A stretch of 62,249 nt of DNA, from NCBI RefSeq assembly GCF_028330525.1, contig NZ_JAQMSD010000342.1, positions 1 to 62,249 of the forward strand, read 5' to 3'. The DNA is from Spirulina sp. CS-785/01 (GTDB lineage: Bacteria > Cyanobacteriota > Cyanobacteriia > Cyanobacteriales > Spirulinaceae). The position numbers and the translations under genes were made by a program. The notes below the pieces were generated by a model. The model was not told the origin of the DNA. It saw only the letters and a program-made list of their open reading frames with translations, and searched no databases. Of this stretch, positions 54,922 through 62,249 are shown piece after piece. Each line of letters starts with the position of its first letter. Within the stretch, counting starts at the first letter, position 1.

Positions 54922-56355
54922 ATGCCTCTCCCTACACCTCAAGGTCGTCAAAAAGAAGTTTTATATCTACCATCCCAAGGACACTTTGTTGTACTGGGAA
55001 CTGCGGGAAGTGGTAAAACAACATTAGCGATTCTCAGAGCAGCCTATTTATCTAATCCTAGAACTGAGCATAGAGGTAAAACGTTATTAGTGACTTTCAA
55101 TCGTACTTTAGTAACTTATTTACAATCTCTACAAAAGAGAGAAAAAAAATTAAATAATGTAGTTATCGAAAATTATCATAGATTTGCGAGAGGCTATCTT
55201 GCTTCTCGAAGAAAAATATCTCGAAATTCTATCCTTGATAATACACAAAAACTTAAATTAATTGAACAAGCACTTCAAAAAATAAAAAATCACTTTGCAG
55301 ACCATCCATTGGTTGATAAACCCGTTAGTTTTTTTGAAGATGAATTTCGCTGGATGTCACAGCAGGGAATTTTGACATTAGAAAACTATCAAAGGATTGA
55401 GAGCGATCAATTTTTAGGGACTCGTATATTACCACAATATAGAGATTTCTTGTTTCTTGCTTATCAACAATATCAGGAACTTTTATCTGATAGTAATTAT
55501 CAATATGATTGGGACAATATTGCAACAACTGTCTGTCAAGAATTAGAAGAAGATACCAGTACAAGACGTTACAAACATATTATTATTGATGAAGGACAGG
55601 ACTTTTCCCCAGAGATGATTCGTTCTTTATCACTCGCAATTCCTGCTGATGGTTCTTTAACCTTCTTTGGAGATATAGCACAACAGATTTATGGACATCG
55701 TATTTCTTGGCGAAGTGCAGGACTCAATGTTTCCGATTCAGAGATTTGGGAATTTGAAGAAAATTATAGAAACTCTAAACAAATTGCTCAATTAAGTTTA
55801 GCAATAGCTCAAATGTCTTATTTTAGAGGTGTTCCTGACTTAGTTGAACCTCAGTCCCCAAGTGCCGATGGCCCATTACCTACAATTGTTAAATGTAATT
55901 CTCGTATAGATGAAATTTCGCTAGTAGTTCAGCAAGCTATTCAAATTATTAAACAGTCTGAAACTGTGGCAATTTTATGTCGCGATCGCAAAGATGAAAA
56001 ACAGATAAAACAAGCTATTACAAGTCGAAGATATTTACCAGAAAGTGTGCAATTGCATAAAAAAATGCAAAGATTGGAACTGAATTCCCCAAAAATTTAT
56101 TATGGCACATATCATTCTGCCAAGGGGTTAGAATTTGATTTAGTGATTTTACCGTTTTGTAATAAACAGCGATTGCCAGACCCTCAAATTGTAGAAACTT
56201 TTGGAGAAACCGAAGCAATGAGTAGAGATGGACGTTTACTTTATGTCGGAGTGACTCGTGCAAAAAGTCGTTTATTAATTACTTATCATCAAGAATTGAC
56301 TGAGTTATTACCATTAAATCCTAATCTTTATCGTATTTTGCAACATTCTCAATAG
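54922..56355 (+). CDS. UvrD-like superfamily I helicase
   Basis: A short SF1 helicase, 477 residues against 650 or more for UvrD. Motif I is GTAGSGKTT (about 26-34), motif II IIIDEGQDFSP (Asp about 223), motif III TFFGDIAQQIYG, motif IV ENYRNSKQIA, motif V YHSAKGLEFDLVI and motif VI LLYVGVTRAKSRLLITYH. The shortened 1B/2B insertions are typical of helicases in defence and toxin loci. The gene begins 63 bases after the lapA remnant and is followed by the DarT-like gene after 2 bases, so the three genes form one operon. It probably unwinds or translocates DNA, supplying or processing the single strands that DarT modifies; this role is inferred. Confidence 0.92.
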   Translation: MPLPTPQGRQKEVLYLPSQGHFVVLGTAGSGKTTLAILRAAYLSNPRTEHRGKTLLVTFNRTLVTYLQSLQKREKKLNNVVIENYHRFARGYLASRRKISRNSILDNTQKLKLIEQALQKIKNHFADHPLVDKPVSFFEDEFRWMSQQGILTLENYQRIESDQFLGTRILPQYRDFLFLAYQQYQELLSDSNYQYDWDNIATTVCQELEEDTSTRRYKHIIIDEGQDFSPEMIRSLSLAIPADGSLTFFGDIAQQIYGHRISWRSAGLNVSDSEIWEFEENYRNSKQIAQLSLAIAQMSYFRGVPDLVEPQSPSADGPLPTIVKCNSRIDEISLVVQQAIQIIKQSETVAILCRDRKDEKQIKQAITSRRYLPESVQLHKKMQRLELNSPKIYYGTYHSAKGLEFDLVILPFCNKQRLPDPQIVETFGETEAMSRDGRLLYVGVTRAKSRLLITYHQELTELLPLNPNLYRILQHSQ

Positions 56356-56357
56356 GT

Positions 56358-57059
56358 ATGAATATTATTCACAATGAAGTCAAAAAACGGGGAATTACTC
56401 GTTTATGCCATTTCACACCATCCCGTAATTTAGTTCATATTCTGACAGGTGAAACTGGCATTTTAGCCACTCAGAAACTCCAAGAAGATGAACGGAATGT
56501 TTTTACTCAAACCGATTTAGAACGACTCGATCAACATGAAGGATATATTTGTTGTTCAATCGAGTATCCTAATGCTTGGTATTTTGATTGCGCACGAGCC
56601 AAGGATACCATCTTTCGAGACTGGGTTGTTCTTTTCATCAATTCAAGTTATCTTTGGGAACAAGGGACTCGTTTTTGTCCACGCAATGCGGCCTCTAGAT
56701 ATGGGAGGAATATAATTGCAGGAGAGCAAGGTTTTTTGTCTCTGTTTGCCAATTCCGTTCTTGGAAAATCTGGAAAAACCAGAACTCGTAATTTTCGGCA
56801 TTTAGCGTGTTGTCCCACCGATGATCAAGCAGAGGTACTGATCCCTGACCAAATTGCTAGTCGTGATATTGTAGCGATCGCAGTTCCTACAGAAACCCAA
56901 GCTAAAAACGAAGCAGCACGACTTGAGCTATTAGGAGTTAACCCAGATCAGTTAAATTTCGTAATAGCACCCACTCTATTTAAAAAACGTGAATTAAGTC
57001 AATTCATCAGAAAAGGCCAGCGACCCCAAGAAACACCTTGGAAAGCAAACGAGGTATAA
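56358..57059 (+). CDS. darT: DarT-like DNA ADP-ribosyltransferase (DUF4433)
   Basis: A 233-residue protein of the DarT (DUF4433) family, which attaches ADP-ribose from NAD+ to thymidine or guanosine in single-stranded DNA. The family blocks are in order: LCHFTPSRNLVHIL with His18, ERLDQHEGYICCSIEYP with Arg56, RDWVVLFINSSYLWEQ, FCPRNAA, and CPTDDQAEVLIPD with Glu159. His18 is the NAD-pocket position, Arg56 and Glu159 match the essential Arg and the catalytic Glu. The key residues are all kept, so the enzyme should be active and toxic without a counter-enzyme. The next gene, 3 bases downstream, encodes an ADP-ribosylglycohydrolase. Confidence 0.88.
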   Translation: MNIIHNEVKKRGITRLCHFTPSRNLVHILTGETGILATQKLQEDERNVFTQTDLERLDQHEGYICCSIEYPNAWYFDCARAKDTIFRDWVVLFINSSYLWEQGTRFCPRNAASRYGRNIIAGEQGFLSLFANSVLGKSGKTRTRNFRHLACCPTDDQAEVLIPDQIASRDIVAIAVPTETQAKNEAARLELLGVNPDQLNFVIAPTLFKKRELSQFIRKGQRPQETPWKANEV

Positions 57060-57062
57060 AAG

Positions 57063-58832
57063 ATGAAACAGTGTCAGTATCATAATCAATTATCACCACT
57101 CACTAAAGCGAAAGGAGCATTAGTGGGTGCAGCAGTTGGGGATGCACTGGGATGGCCGCAAGAATTCCCTAAAAAACGACTGGATCCACCCCCAAAGAAT
57201 CAAGAAATCCAAAAAGCTGTATTCCAAGAATGGAAACGTCGTTCAGGCAACCGCTATTTTCCCTATGAAGAGTTAATTCGTGCAGGAGAATATAGCGATG
57301 ATACACAACTCCTTTTATGCACTGCCAGAAGTCTCCTGTATGGAGAAAAATGGTATGGTCATTTTACCCAACGAGAGCTACCACTTTGGACAAAATATGA
57401 GCGAGGTGGTGGTGGTGCAACTAAGCGAGCAGTTAAATCTTGGTTAGAAGGGACACCCCCTTGGTTGTCTGACAAGAAAGATCGCTACTTTGAAGCGGGT
57501 GGCAATGGAGTAGCAATGCGAATTTTACCTCATTGTATATGGGGTATGAATGAAGATAATTTTCAGTCGATTGCCCAAAATATTATTTTAAATGGTATTG
57601 CAACCCATGGTCATCCTAGAGCTTTGTTAGGTGGTTTAGTTTATGGATATGCTGTTTGGTTAGCCTTAAAGAAGCAAGATACTTTACCATACGGTGAACT
57701 TATCCAAAGAGTAATATTAGAAAGTGAAGTTTGGTCTAAGTTTCCAGACCATCATCCAATCATGCCAAAAATAGCAAACTTCAATTCTGCTGAGTATAAA
57801 AATCAATGGGAAAAGACTATCGAAGAAATTCAACAGTTGTTACAAATAGCACAAGAGGGTTTAAGTCAAGGTGCGCTTTCTATTGAGAAAGCTATATTAG
57901 AAAAAATAGGATGTTTTGGAAAAGAAAAAGGATCAGGCACAATCACTTCTATTGCCTCAATTTTTCTGGCTTCTAGTTATGCTGTTGAACCGATCAATGG
58001 TTTAAAATTAGCTGCCTTTTCTCAAGGGAGTGATACTGATACTCTGGCTTCTATGACTGGAGGAATTTTAGGTGCAATTAAAGGAATCGAATGGTTAGGA
58101 GAGTTATCTAATCAGATACAGGACGCTCAATATCTCAGTTACATTCCTGAACTATTGCTCAAACATATACAAGTCCCTGAGCATTGTATGGATTATCCAC
58201 TAATTACGAAAAAAGATATTGATAATTTCTTGGAAACTTTGCAAAGTTCACAAGAAAGAAATTCAGTTATTTTACCCGATCAACGTCAAGCAATAATTAT
58301 TAGAATAATTCAACATCAACCGTTATCTCAAAGTACGGTAGCAACGTCTTGGATGCTAGATACTAAAGATCATCAACTTTTATATATTACTAAACTATTC
58401 AGAAAACGTATCTCTGATTTTAAGCCAGTAGAATCCCAAAATAAACTACATTTATCTAATAAAAAAGATAAAAATCAAGATATAAAATTTGAATCAGTCA
58501 ATGCTATTCGATTAGCAGTTAGAATTCCTGTTATTGATCTTCAAAAATCTAAAACATTTTACGAACAAGTATTTGGCTTGAAAGTGGATAAAGAAACTGA
58601 TACGCTAGTAACATTTAGTGGGATTGTCTTAGTGCAATTAAATTTGAATAATCAGCAATTTTCATCCCATGAAATTTATATTGAAGTACAGGATTTAGAA
58701 GCGGCATATAGAAATATAGAAAAGTATGATCCTGATCAAAAAATAGAAACCAAGCAAAGATACGGGAGAAGATACTTTAATTGTTTTGATCCCGATAAAA
58801 ATAAAGTTGAAGTAATTGAAATTGATTTTTGA
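57063..58832 (+). CDS. ADP-ribosylglycohydrolase fused to a VOC domain
   Basis: A 589-residue protein. Residues about 15-370 form an ARH/DraG-type ADP-ribosylglycohydrolase: AKGALVGAAVGDALGWP, then EYSDDTQLLL (residues 77-86) and FSQGSDTDTLASMTGG (Asp324, Asp326), which bind the two Mg2+ ions. GGNGVAMRILP and THGHPRALLGG are also present. A helical linker (about 375-476) leads to a C-terminal VOC/glyoxalase-like domain (about 478-589: AVRIPVIDLQKSKTFYEQVF, NKVEVIEIDF). The VOC lacks the usual first His, so it may not bind metal. It probably removes the ADP-ribose added by the DarT-like enzyme and so acts as the antitoxin. Confidence 0.88.
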   Translation: MKQCQYHNQLSPLTKAKGALVGAAVGDALGWPQEFPKKRLDPPPKNQEIQKAVFQEWKRRSGNRYFPYEELIRAGEYSDDTQLLLCTARSLLYGEKWYGHFTQRELPLWTKYERGGGGATKRAVKSWLEGTPPWLSDKKDRYFEAGGNGVAMRILPHCIWGMNEDNFQSIAQNIILNGIATHGHPRALLGGLVYGYAVWLALKKQDTLPYGELIQRVILESEVWSKFPDHHPIMPKIANFNSAEYKNQWEKTIEEIQQLLQIAQEGLSQGALSIEKAILEKIGCFGKEKGSGTITSIASIFLASSYAVEPINGLKLAAFSQGSDTDTLASMTGGILGAIKGIEWLGELSNQIQDAQYLSYIPELLLKHIQVPEHCMDYPLITKKDIDNFLETLQSSQERNSVILPDQRQAIIIRIIQHQPLSQSTVATSWMLDTKDHQLLYITKLFRKRISDFKPVESQNKLHLSNKKDKNQDIKFESVNAIRLAVRIPVIDLQKSKTFYEQVFGLKVDKETDTLVTFSGIVLVQLNLNNQQFSSHEIYIEVQDLEAAYRNIEKYDPDQKIETKQRYGRRYFNCFDPDKNKVEVIEIDF

Positions 58833-58855
58833 TCATTTCTACCGTTGCTCACAAT

Positions 58856-58978
58856 TTATAGGATTTGGTGATTTTGTCTGAGAAGTTGGCTGACTGCTCT
58901 CTCAGCTATTGCTTGCAACGATGAGTTAGCATCACTACTCCTGAGTAAAATATTAGTATCTAGTAAATATTTTTCCAT
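58856..58978 (-). pseudogene. Truncated VapC (PIN) toxin
   Basis: 40 codons beginning with MEKYLLDTNILLRSSDANSS, the N-terminus of a PIN-domain ribonuclease with its first catalytic Asp, then a stop at 58856-58858 after the HQIL. VapC toxins are about 130 residues. The start overlaps the antitoxin stop (TAATG), the standard VapBC arrangement. The rest of the toxin is gone, replaced by the end region of the VOC fusion gene. Confidence 0.85.
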
Positions 58979-59250
58979 TACTCGTAGATGTTTTCTCGTC
59001 GTAAGGCTTCATCAGATAAATTGGGACTATTTTTATTATTATGACTTCGTACCCACTGCTGCCAATGTTTCACTCGTTCTTCTGGACTTGCTGTAGCCCA
59101 AAAGGGTTGTTCGGGAGGTAGAGGAGATAAAATTAGACGGTTTTCGTTTTCTAGTTCTACCCGAAAACGAGTATGAGGGGATAGGAGTTGGACAAACTCC
59201 TTTGGGAGTTGCAATGTTCCGGTTTCACTTATTTCAACGATGGGAGTCAT
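58978..59250 (-). CDS. VapB-type antitoxin (AbrB/SpoVT-like)
   Basis: A 90-residue antitoxin with a swapped-hairpin AbrB-like DNA-binding domain: EISETGTLQLPKEFVQLL, then RFRVELENENRLILSPL. The C-terminal half (WATASPEERVKHWQQWVRSH) is the toxin-binding tail typical of VapB. Its toxin partner survives only as a 40-residue stub, so the antitoxin is orphaned. It may still repress its own promoter or neutralise another VapC. Confidence 0.8.
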   Translation of the reverse strand: MTPIVEISETGTLQLPKEFVQLLSPHTRFRVELENENRLILSPLPPEQPFWATASPEERVKHWQQWVRSHNNKNSPNLSDEALRRENIYE

Positions 59251-59426
59251 GGCGGTTCTTTGGATAGGGGTCTAGATTGATTGTACCGAAGGAGGGGAAG
59301 ACAGACTTTGGGAGGTTACTGGGTGTCCTGTCACCTCCTTTGGTTGGTCTGATACCACAACCCCTAAGCCTTCGTGTCACAATGAAACAAAGCAAGCTCT
59401 AGTAATATCGTTAACGTTACGCTCCT

Positions 59427-62102
59427 ATGGCTAAACCCGCTAAACCTAAAAAAAGCAAAACCCCTACCCTACAATCTCTCTCTGGGAATGAGATTCGTCA
59501 GAAGTTCTTGGAGTTCTATGAACAGAAGCAGCATAAAATCTTACCCAGTGCTTCCCTTGTTCCCGAAGACCCCACGGTTCTTCTGACTATTGCAGGGATG
59601 TTACCCTTTAAGCCGATATTTTTGGGACAACGGAAAGCCCCTTGCGATCGCGCAACAACGTCCCAGAAATGTATTCGCACCAATGATATCGAAAATGTGG
59701 GACGCACGGCACGCCACCACACCTTTTTCGAGATGTTGGGGAATTTCAGTTTTGGGGACTATTTTAAAGAGGAGGCCATTGCCTGGTCTTGGGAACTCTC
59801 GACGGAAGTATTCGGACTCCCCGCAGACCGTCTTTATCCGAGTGTCTATAAAGAAGATGATGAAGCGTTTGCCATTTGGCGAGATCAAATTGGAGTCCCC
59901 GAACATCGCATCCAACGCATGGGAGAGGAAGACAACTTCTGGAAATCTGGCCCCACAGGACCCTGTGGCCCCTGTTCGGAAATTTACTATGATTTCCACC
60001 CAGAACGGGGCGATAAGGACATTGACCTAGAAGACGATACCCGGTTTATTGAATACTATAACCTCGTCTTCATGCAGTATAACCGGGATGCAGACGGGAA
60101 TCTCACCCCCCTAGAAAAGCAAAATATTGATACGGGGATGGGGTTGGAACGGATGGCGCAAATTTTACAAGACGTTCCCAATAATTACGAGACTGATCTC
60201 ATTCTTCCCATTATTGACACGGCGGCGGAAATTGCGGGAATTGAATATAAAAAAGCGGATGAGAGTCAGAAAGTCTCGTTAAAAGTGATTGGGGATCATG
60301 TTCGCGCTGTGGTTCACATGATTGCCGATGGTATTATTGCCTCGAATAGCGATCGCGGTTATGTCTTACGTCGTCTCATTCGCCGTGTGGTGCGTCATGG
60401 CCGCTTATTAGGCATTGCAGGGGAGTTTACCCCAAAAGTAGCCGAAACCGCCATACAACTCTCAGAGGACGCTTATCCCAACACCAGAGAACGAGAAGCG
60501 GTGATCAAAGCAGAGTTACAACGGGAGGAGTCCCAATTCCTGAAAACCTTGGAACGCGGGGAGAAATTACTGGCCGAAGTCATCGAAGCGGTACAAAAGG
60601 CCAAAAAAACCGTAATTCCGGGGAGAGATGCGTTCAAACTCTATGATACCTATGGTTTCCCCTTAGAGTTAACCCAAGAAATTGCCGCAGAATACGGGTT
60701 AACGGTGGATATTGCTGGGTTTAATGCAGCGATGGAGGAACAAATTGCTACGTCGCAAGCGGCCCACGAAACTATCGATCTGACGGTACAGGAAAGTTTA
60801 GATAAACTCGCGGAAAAAATCCATCCGACGGAGTTTTTAGGCTATACTGACCCCCACTCTACGGCTAAAGTAGAGGCAGTTTTAGTGAACGGTCAAGGGG
60901 TTGAGCAAGCGGAAGCAGGAACAGAAGTGCAAATTGTCCTTAACCAAACCCCCTTCTATGCGGAGTCTGGGGGACAAATTGGCGATAAGGGATTTTTGAG
61001 TGGGGATACCTCGGTGGTCCGGGTGGAGGATGTCCAGAAAGAATCGGGGATTTTCATCCATTATGGTCGCGTGGAACGGGGGACGTTGCAAGTGGGCGAT
61101 ACGCTGAATGCAACCATTGACCGCGCTTGTCGTCGTCGGGCCCAAGCTAATCATAGCGCGACGCACTTGTTACAGGCGGCGTTGAAGAAGATTGTTGATG
61201 AGTCTATTTCTCAAGCGGGTTCGTTGGTTGCGTTTGATCATTTGCGCTTTGATTTTAATTTACCCCGTCCGGTGACTGGGGAGGAACTGGAACAAGTCGA
61301 GGCGCAAATTAATACTTGGATTGCGGAAGCACACGATGCCACGACGGATATTATGCCGTTGGAGGAGGCGAAGGCCAAGGGTGCGATCGCAATGTTCGGC
61401 GAAAAGTATGCGGATGAGGTGCGGGTGATTGATTTTCCGGGGGTTTCTATGGAACTCTGCGGGGGAACTCATGTGAAGAATACGGCCGAAATTGGCGCGT
61501 TTAAGATTATTTCTGAAGCGGGTATATCGTCGGGAGTCCGTCGTATTGAGGCGGTGGCTGGCCCGGCTGTGTTGGATTATTTGAATGTTCGGGATAAAGT
61601 AGTGAAGGAATTGAGCGATCGCTTCAAAGTCCAACCCGAAGCAGTCACCGAACGGGTCAACAAATTACAAGCGGAATTAAAGGCCACTCAGAAGGAACTG
61701 AACACGGTTAAAAATGAGTTAGCCTTAGCAAAATCCGACCAACTTTTAGCCGAAGCAGAACCCGTTGGCGAGTATAAAGTGTTAGTGTCTAATATGGGAG
61801 AATTAGACAGCAAAGCCTTACAAACTGCCGCCGAACGGTTACAACAAAAGTTAGGCGAAAGTGCGGTTGTTTTAGCCTCTATTCCCGCAGAAGGGAAGGT
61901 CAGTTTAGTAGCGGCCTTTAGTCCAAAAGTGAACCAAGAAAAGCAACTCCAAGCCGGAAAATTCATCGGCGGAATTGCCAAAATTTGCGGTGGAGGGGGC
62001 GGTGGCCGTCCCAATTTAGCCCAAGCGGGAGGCCGCGATGCCAGCAAGCTATCAGAGGCTTTAGACACAGCTAAAACCCAGTTAAAAGAGGCGTTAGCCT
62101 AG
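59427..62102 (+). CDS. alaS: Alanyl-tRNA synthetase
   Basis: A full-length 891-residue AlaRS. The class II core starts [20 protein letters not shown] and includes [14 protein letters not shown] and [18 protein letters not shown]. The editing domain has the zinc motif HSATH (residues in [14 protein letters not shown]) and [13 protein letters not shown]. The C-Ala domain ends in [18 protein letters not shown]. Length and all motifs are normal. It follows the accessory island with 176 bp of upstream sequence and marks the return to core genome. Confidence 0.97.
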   Translation: MAKPAKPKKSKTPTLQSLSGNEIRQKFLEFYEQKQHKILPSASLVPEDPTVLLTIAGMLPFKPIFLGQRKAPCDRATTSQKCIRTNDIENVGRTARHHTFFEMLGNFSFGDYFKEEAIAWSWELSTEVFGLPADRLYPSVYKEDDEAFAIWRDQIGVPEHRIQRMGEEDNFWKSGPTGPCGPCSEIYYDFHPERGDKDIDLEDDTRFIEYYNLVFMQYNRDADGNLTPLEKQNIDTGMGLERMAQILQDVPNNYETDLILPIIDTAAEIAGIEYKKADESQKVSLKVIGDHVRAVVHMIADGIIASNSDRGYVLRRLIRRVVRHGRLLGIAGEFTPKVAETAIQLSEDAYPNTREREAVIKAELQREESQFLKTLERGEKLLAEVIEAVQKAKKTVIPGRDAFKLYDTYGFPLELTQEIAAEYGLTVDIAGFNAAMEEQIATSQAAHETIDLTVQESLDKLAEKIHPTEFLGYTDPHSTAKVEAVLVNGQGVEQAEAGTEVQIVLNQTPFYAESGGQIGDKGFLSGDTSVVRVEDVQKESGIFIHYGRVERGTLQVGDTLNATIDRACRRRAQANHSATHLLQAALKKIVDESISQAGSLVAFDHLRFDFNLPRPVTGEELEQVEAQINTWIAEAHDATTDIMPLEEAKAKGAIAMFGEKYADEVRVIDFPGVSMELCGGTHVKNTAEIGAFKIISEAGISSGVRRIEAVAGPAVLDYLNVRDKVVKELSDRFKVQPEAVTERVNKLQAELKATQKELNTVKNELALAKSDQLLAEAEPVGEYKVLVSNMGELDSKALQTAAERLQQKLGESAVVLASIPAEGKVSLVAAFSPKVNQEKQLQAGKFIGGIAKICGGGGGGRPNLAQAGGRDASKLSEALDTAKTQLKEALA

Positions 62103-62197
62103 AATTGTAGGGTGGGCAATGCCCACCCAGCCCTGTCAAGGTGAGAAATTGTAGAACGAGACACCGTTGTTTCAGACACTTGTGAGAGACATTTTCT

Positions 62198-62225
62198 CCC
62201 CCTCTCCCAAGGTTGGGAGAGGGGG
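62198..62225. terminator. Hairpin downstream of alaS
   Basis: A perfect 12-bp stem, CCCCCTCTCCCA against TGGGAGAGGGGG, with loop AGGT. It lies about 95 bases after alaS, followed by G-rich sequence rather than a T tract. It may be a terminator or a dispersed palindromic repeat of the cyanobacterial CTCTCCC type. Confidence 0.6.
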
Positions 62226-62249
62226 TTGGGGGGTGAGGGCGACTCCAAA

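Overview
The window comes from a cyanobacterial chromosome, probably a filamentous one. The evidence is the many GCGATCGC-type (HIP1) octamers, Psb27, a gamma-tocopherol methyltransferase-like enzyme, a cyanoexosortase, and abundant heptameric tandem repeats (STRR) between genes. I cannot fix the genus from sequence alone. No rRNA, tRNA, CRISPR array or complete insertion sequence was recognised.

Layout. 0.1-10 kb is mostly housekeeping: an alpha/beta hydrolase, an FkbM methyltransferase, a family-10-like glycosyl hydrolase, psb27, a REC-GAF-adenylate cyclase, gatB, rnc and dusA. 10.1-29.4 kb is an exopolysaccharide/glycan cluster: several GT4 and GT2 glycosyltransferases, FkbM and other SAM methyltransferases, a pyruvyl transferase coupled to an ABC flippase-type exporter, a Wzy/ligase-like membrane protein, an AglD/LPG-synthase-type membrane protein and a DPM1/GtrB-like transferase. 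The cluster is visibly decaying and recombining: a truncated GT4, a head-to-tail chimera of two GT4 remnants, and a truncated acyltransferase. 29.5-33 kb carries an Orn/Lys/Arg decarboxylase, cbiT and cdsA. 33-35.3 kb is a compact cyanoexosortase locus (HpsJ-like protein, one sorted substrate, exosortase). 36-37.7 kb is the queE-queC-queD operon. 37.8-51.8 kb holds TPR, STAS and second GHL10-type proteins, a 1497-residue secreted TPS-adhesin/CHAT protease fusion, the tocopherol methyltransferase, a WGR-DUF1963 protein and small cyanobacterial proteins.

52.3-59.25 kb is the most interesting part: a conflict/defence-like island between a LapA gene and alaS. It has two modules. The first, on the minus strand, is a small protein (possibly DUF6896) followed by a HEPN-RNase III-dsRBD fusion; the HEPN RX4H motif is intact, while one canonical RNase III catalytic Asp is Asn. 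It lies between an intact lapA and a 228-bp decayed direct copy of lapA. The second, on the plus strand with 2-3 nt gaps, is a short UvrD-like SF1 helicase, a DarT-like DNA ADP-ribosyltransferase, and an ADP-ribosylglycohydrolase (ARH/DraG type) fused to a C-terminal VOC domain. This looks like a DarTG-like toxin-antitoxin/anti-phage operon in which an ARH-fold hydrolase replaces the usual macrodomain DarG, with a dedicated helicase added. A VapB-type antitoxin with a truncated VapC remnant closes the island. The window ends with alaS.
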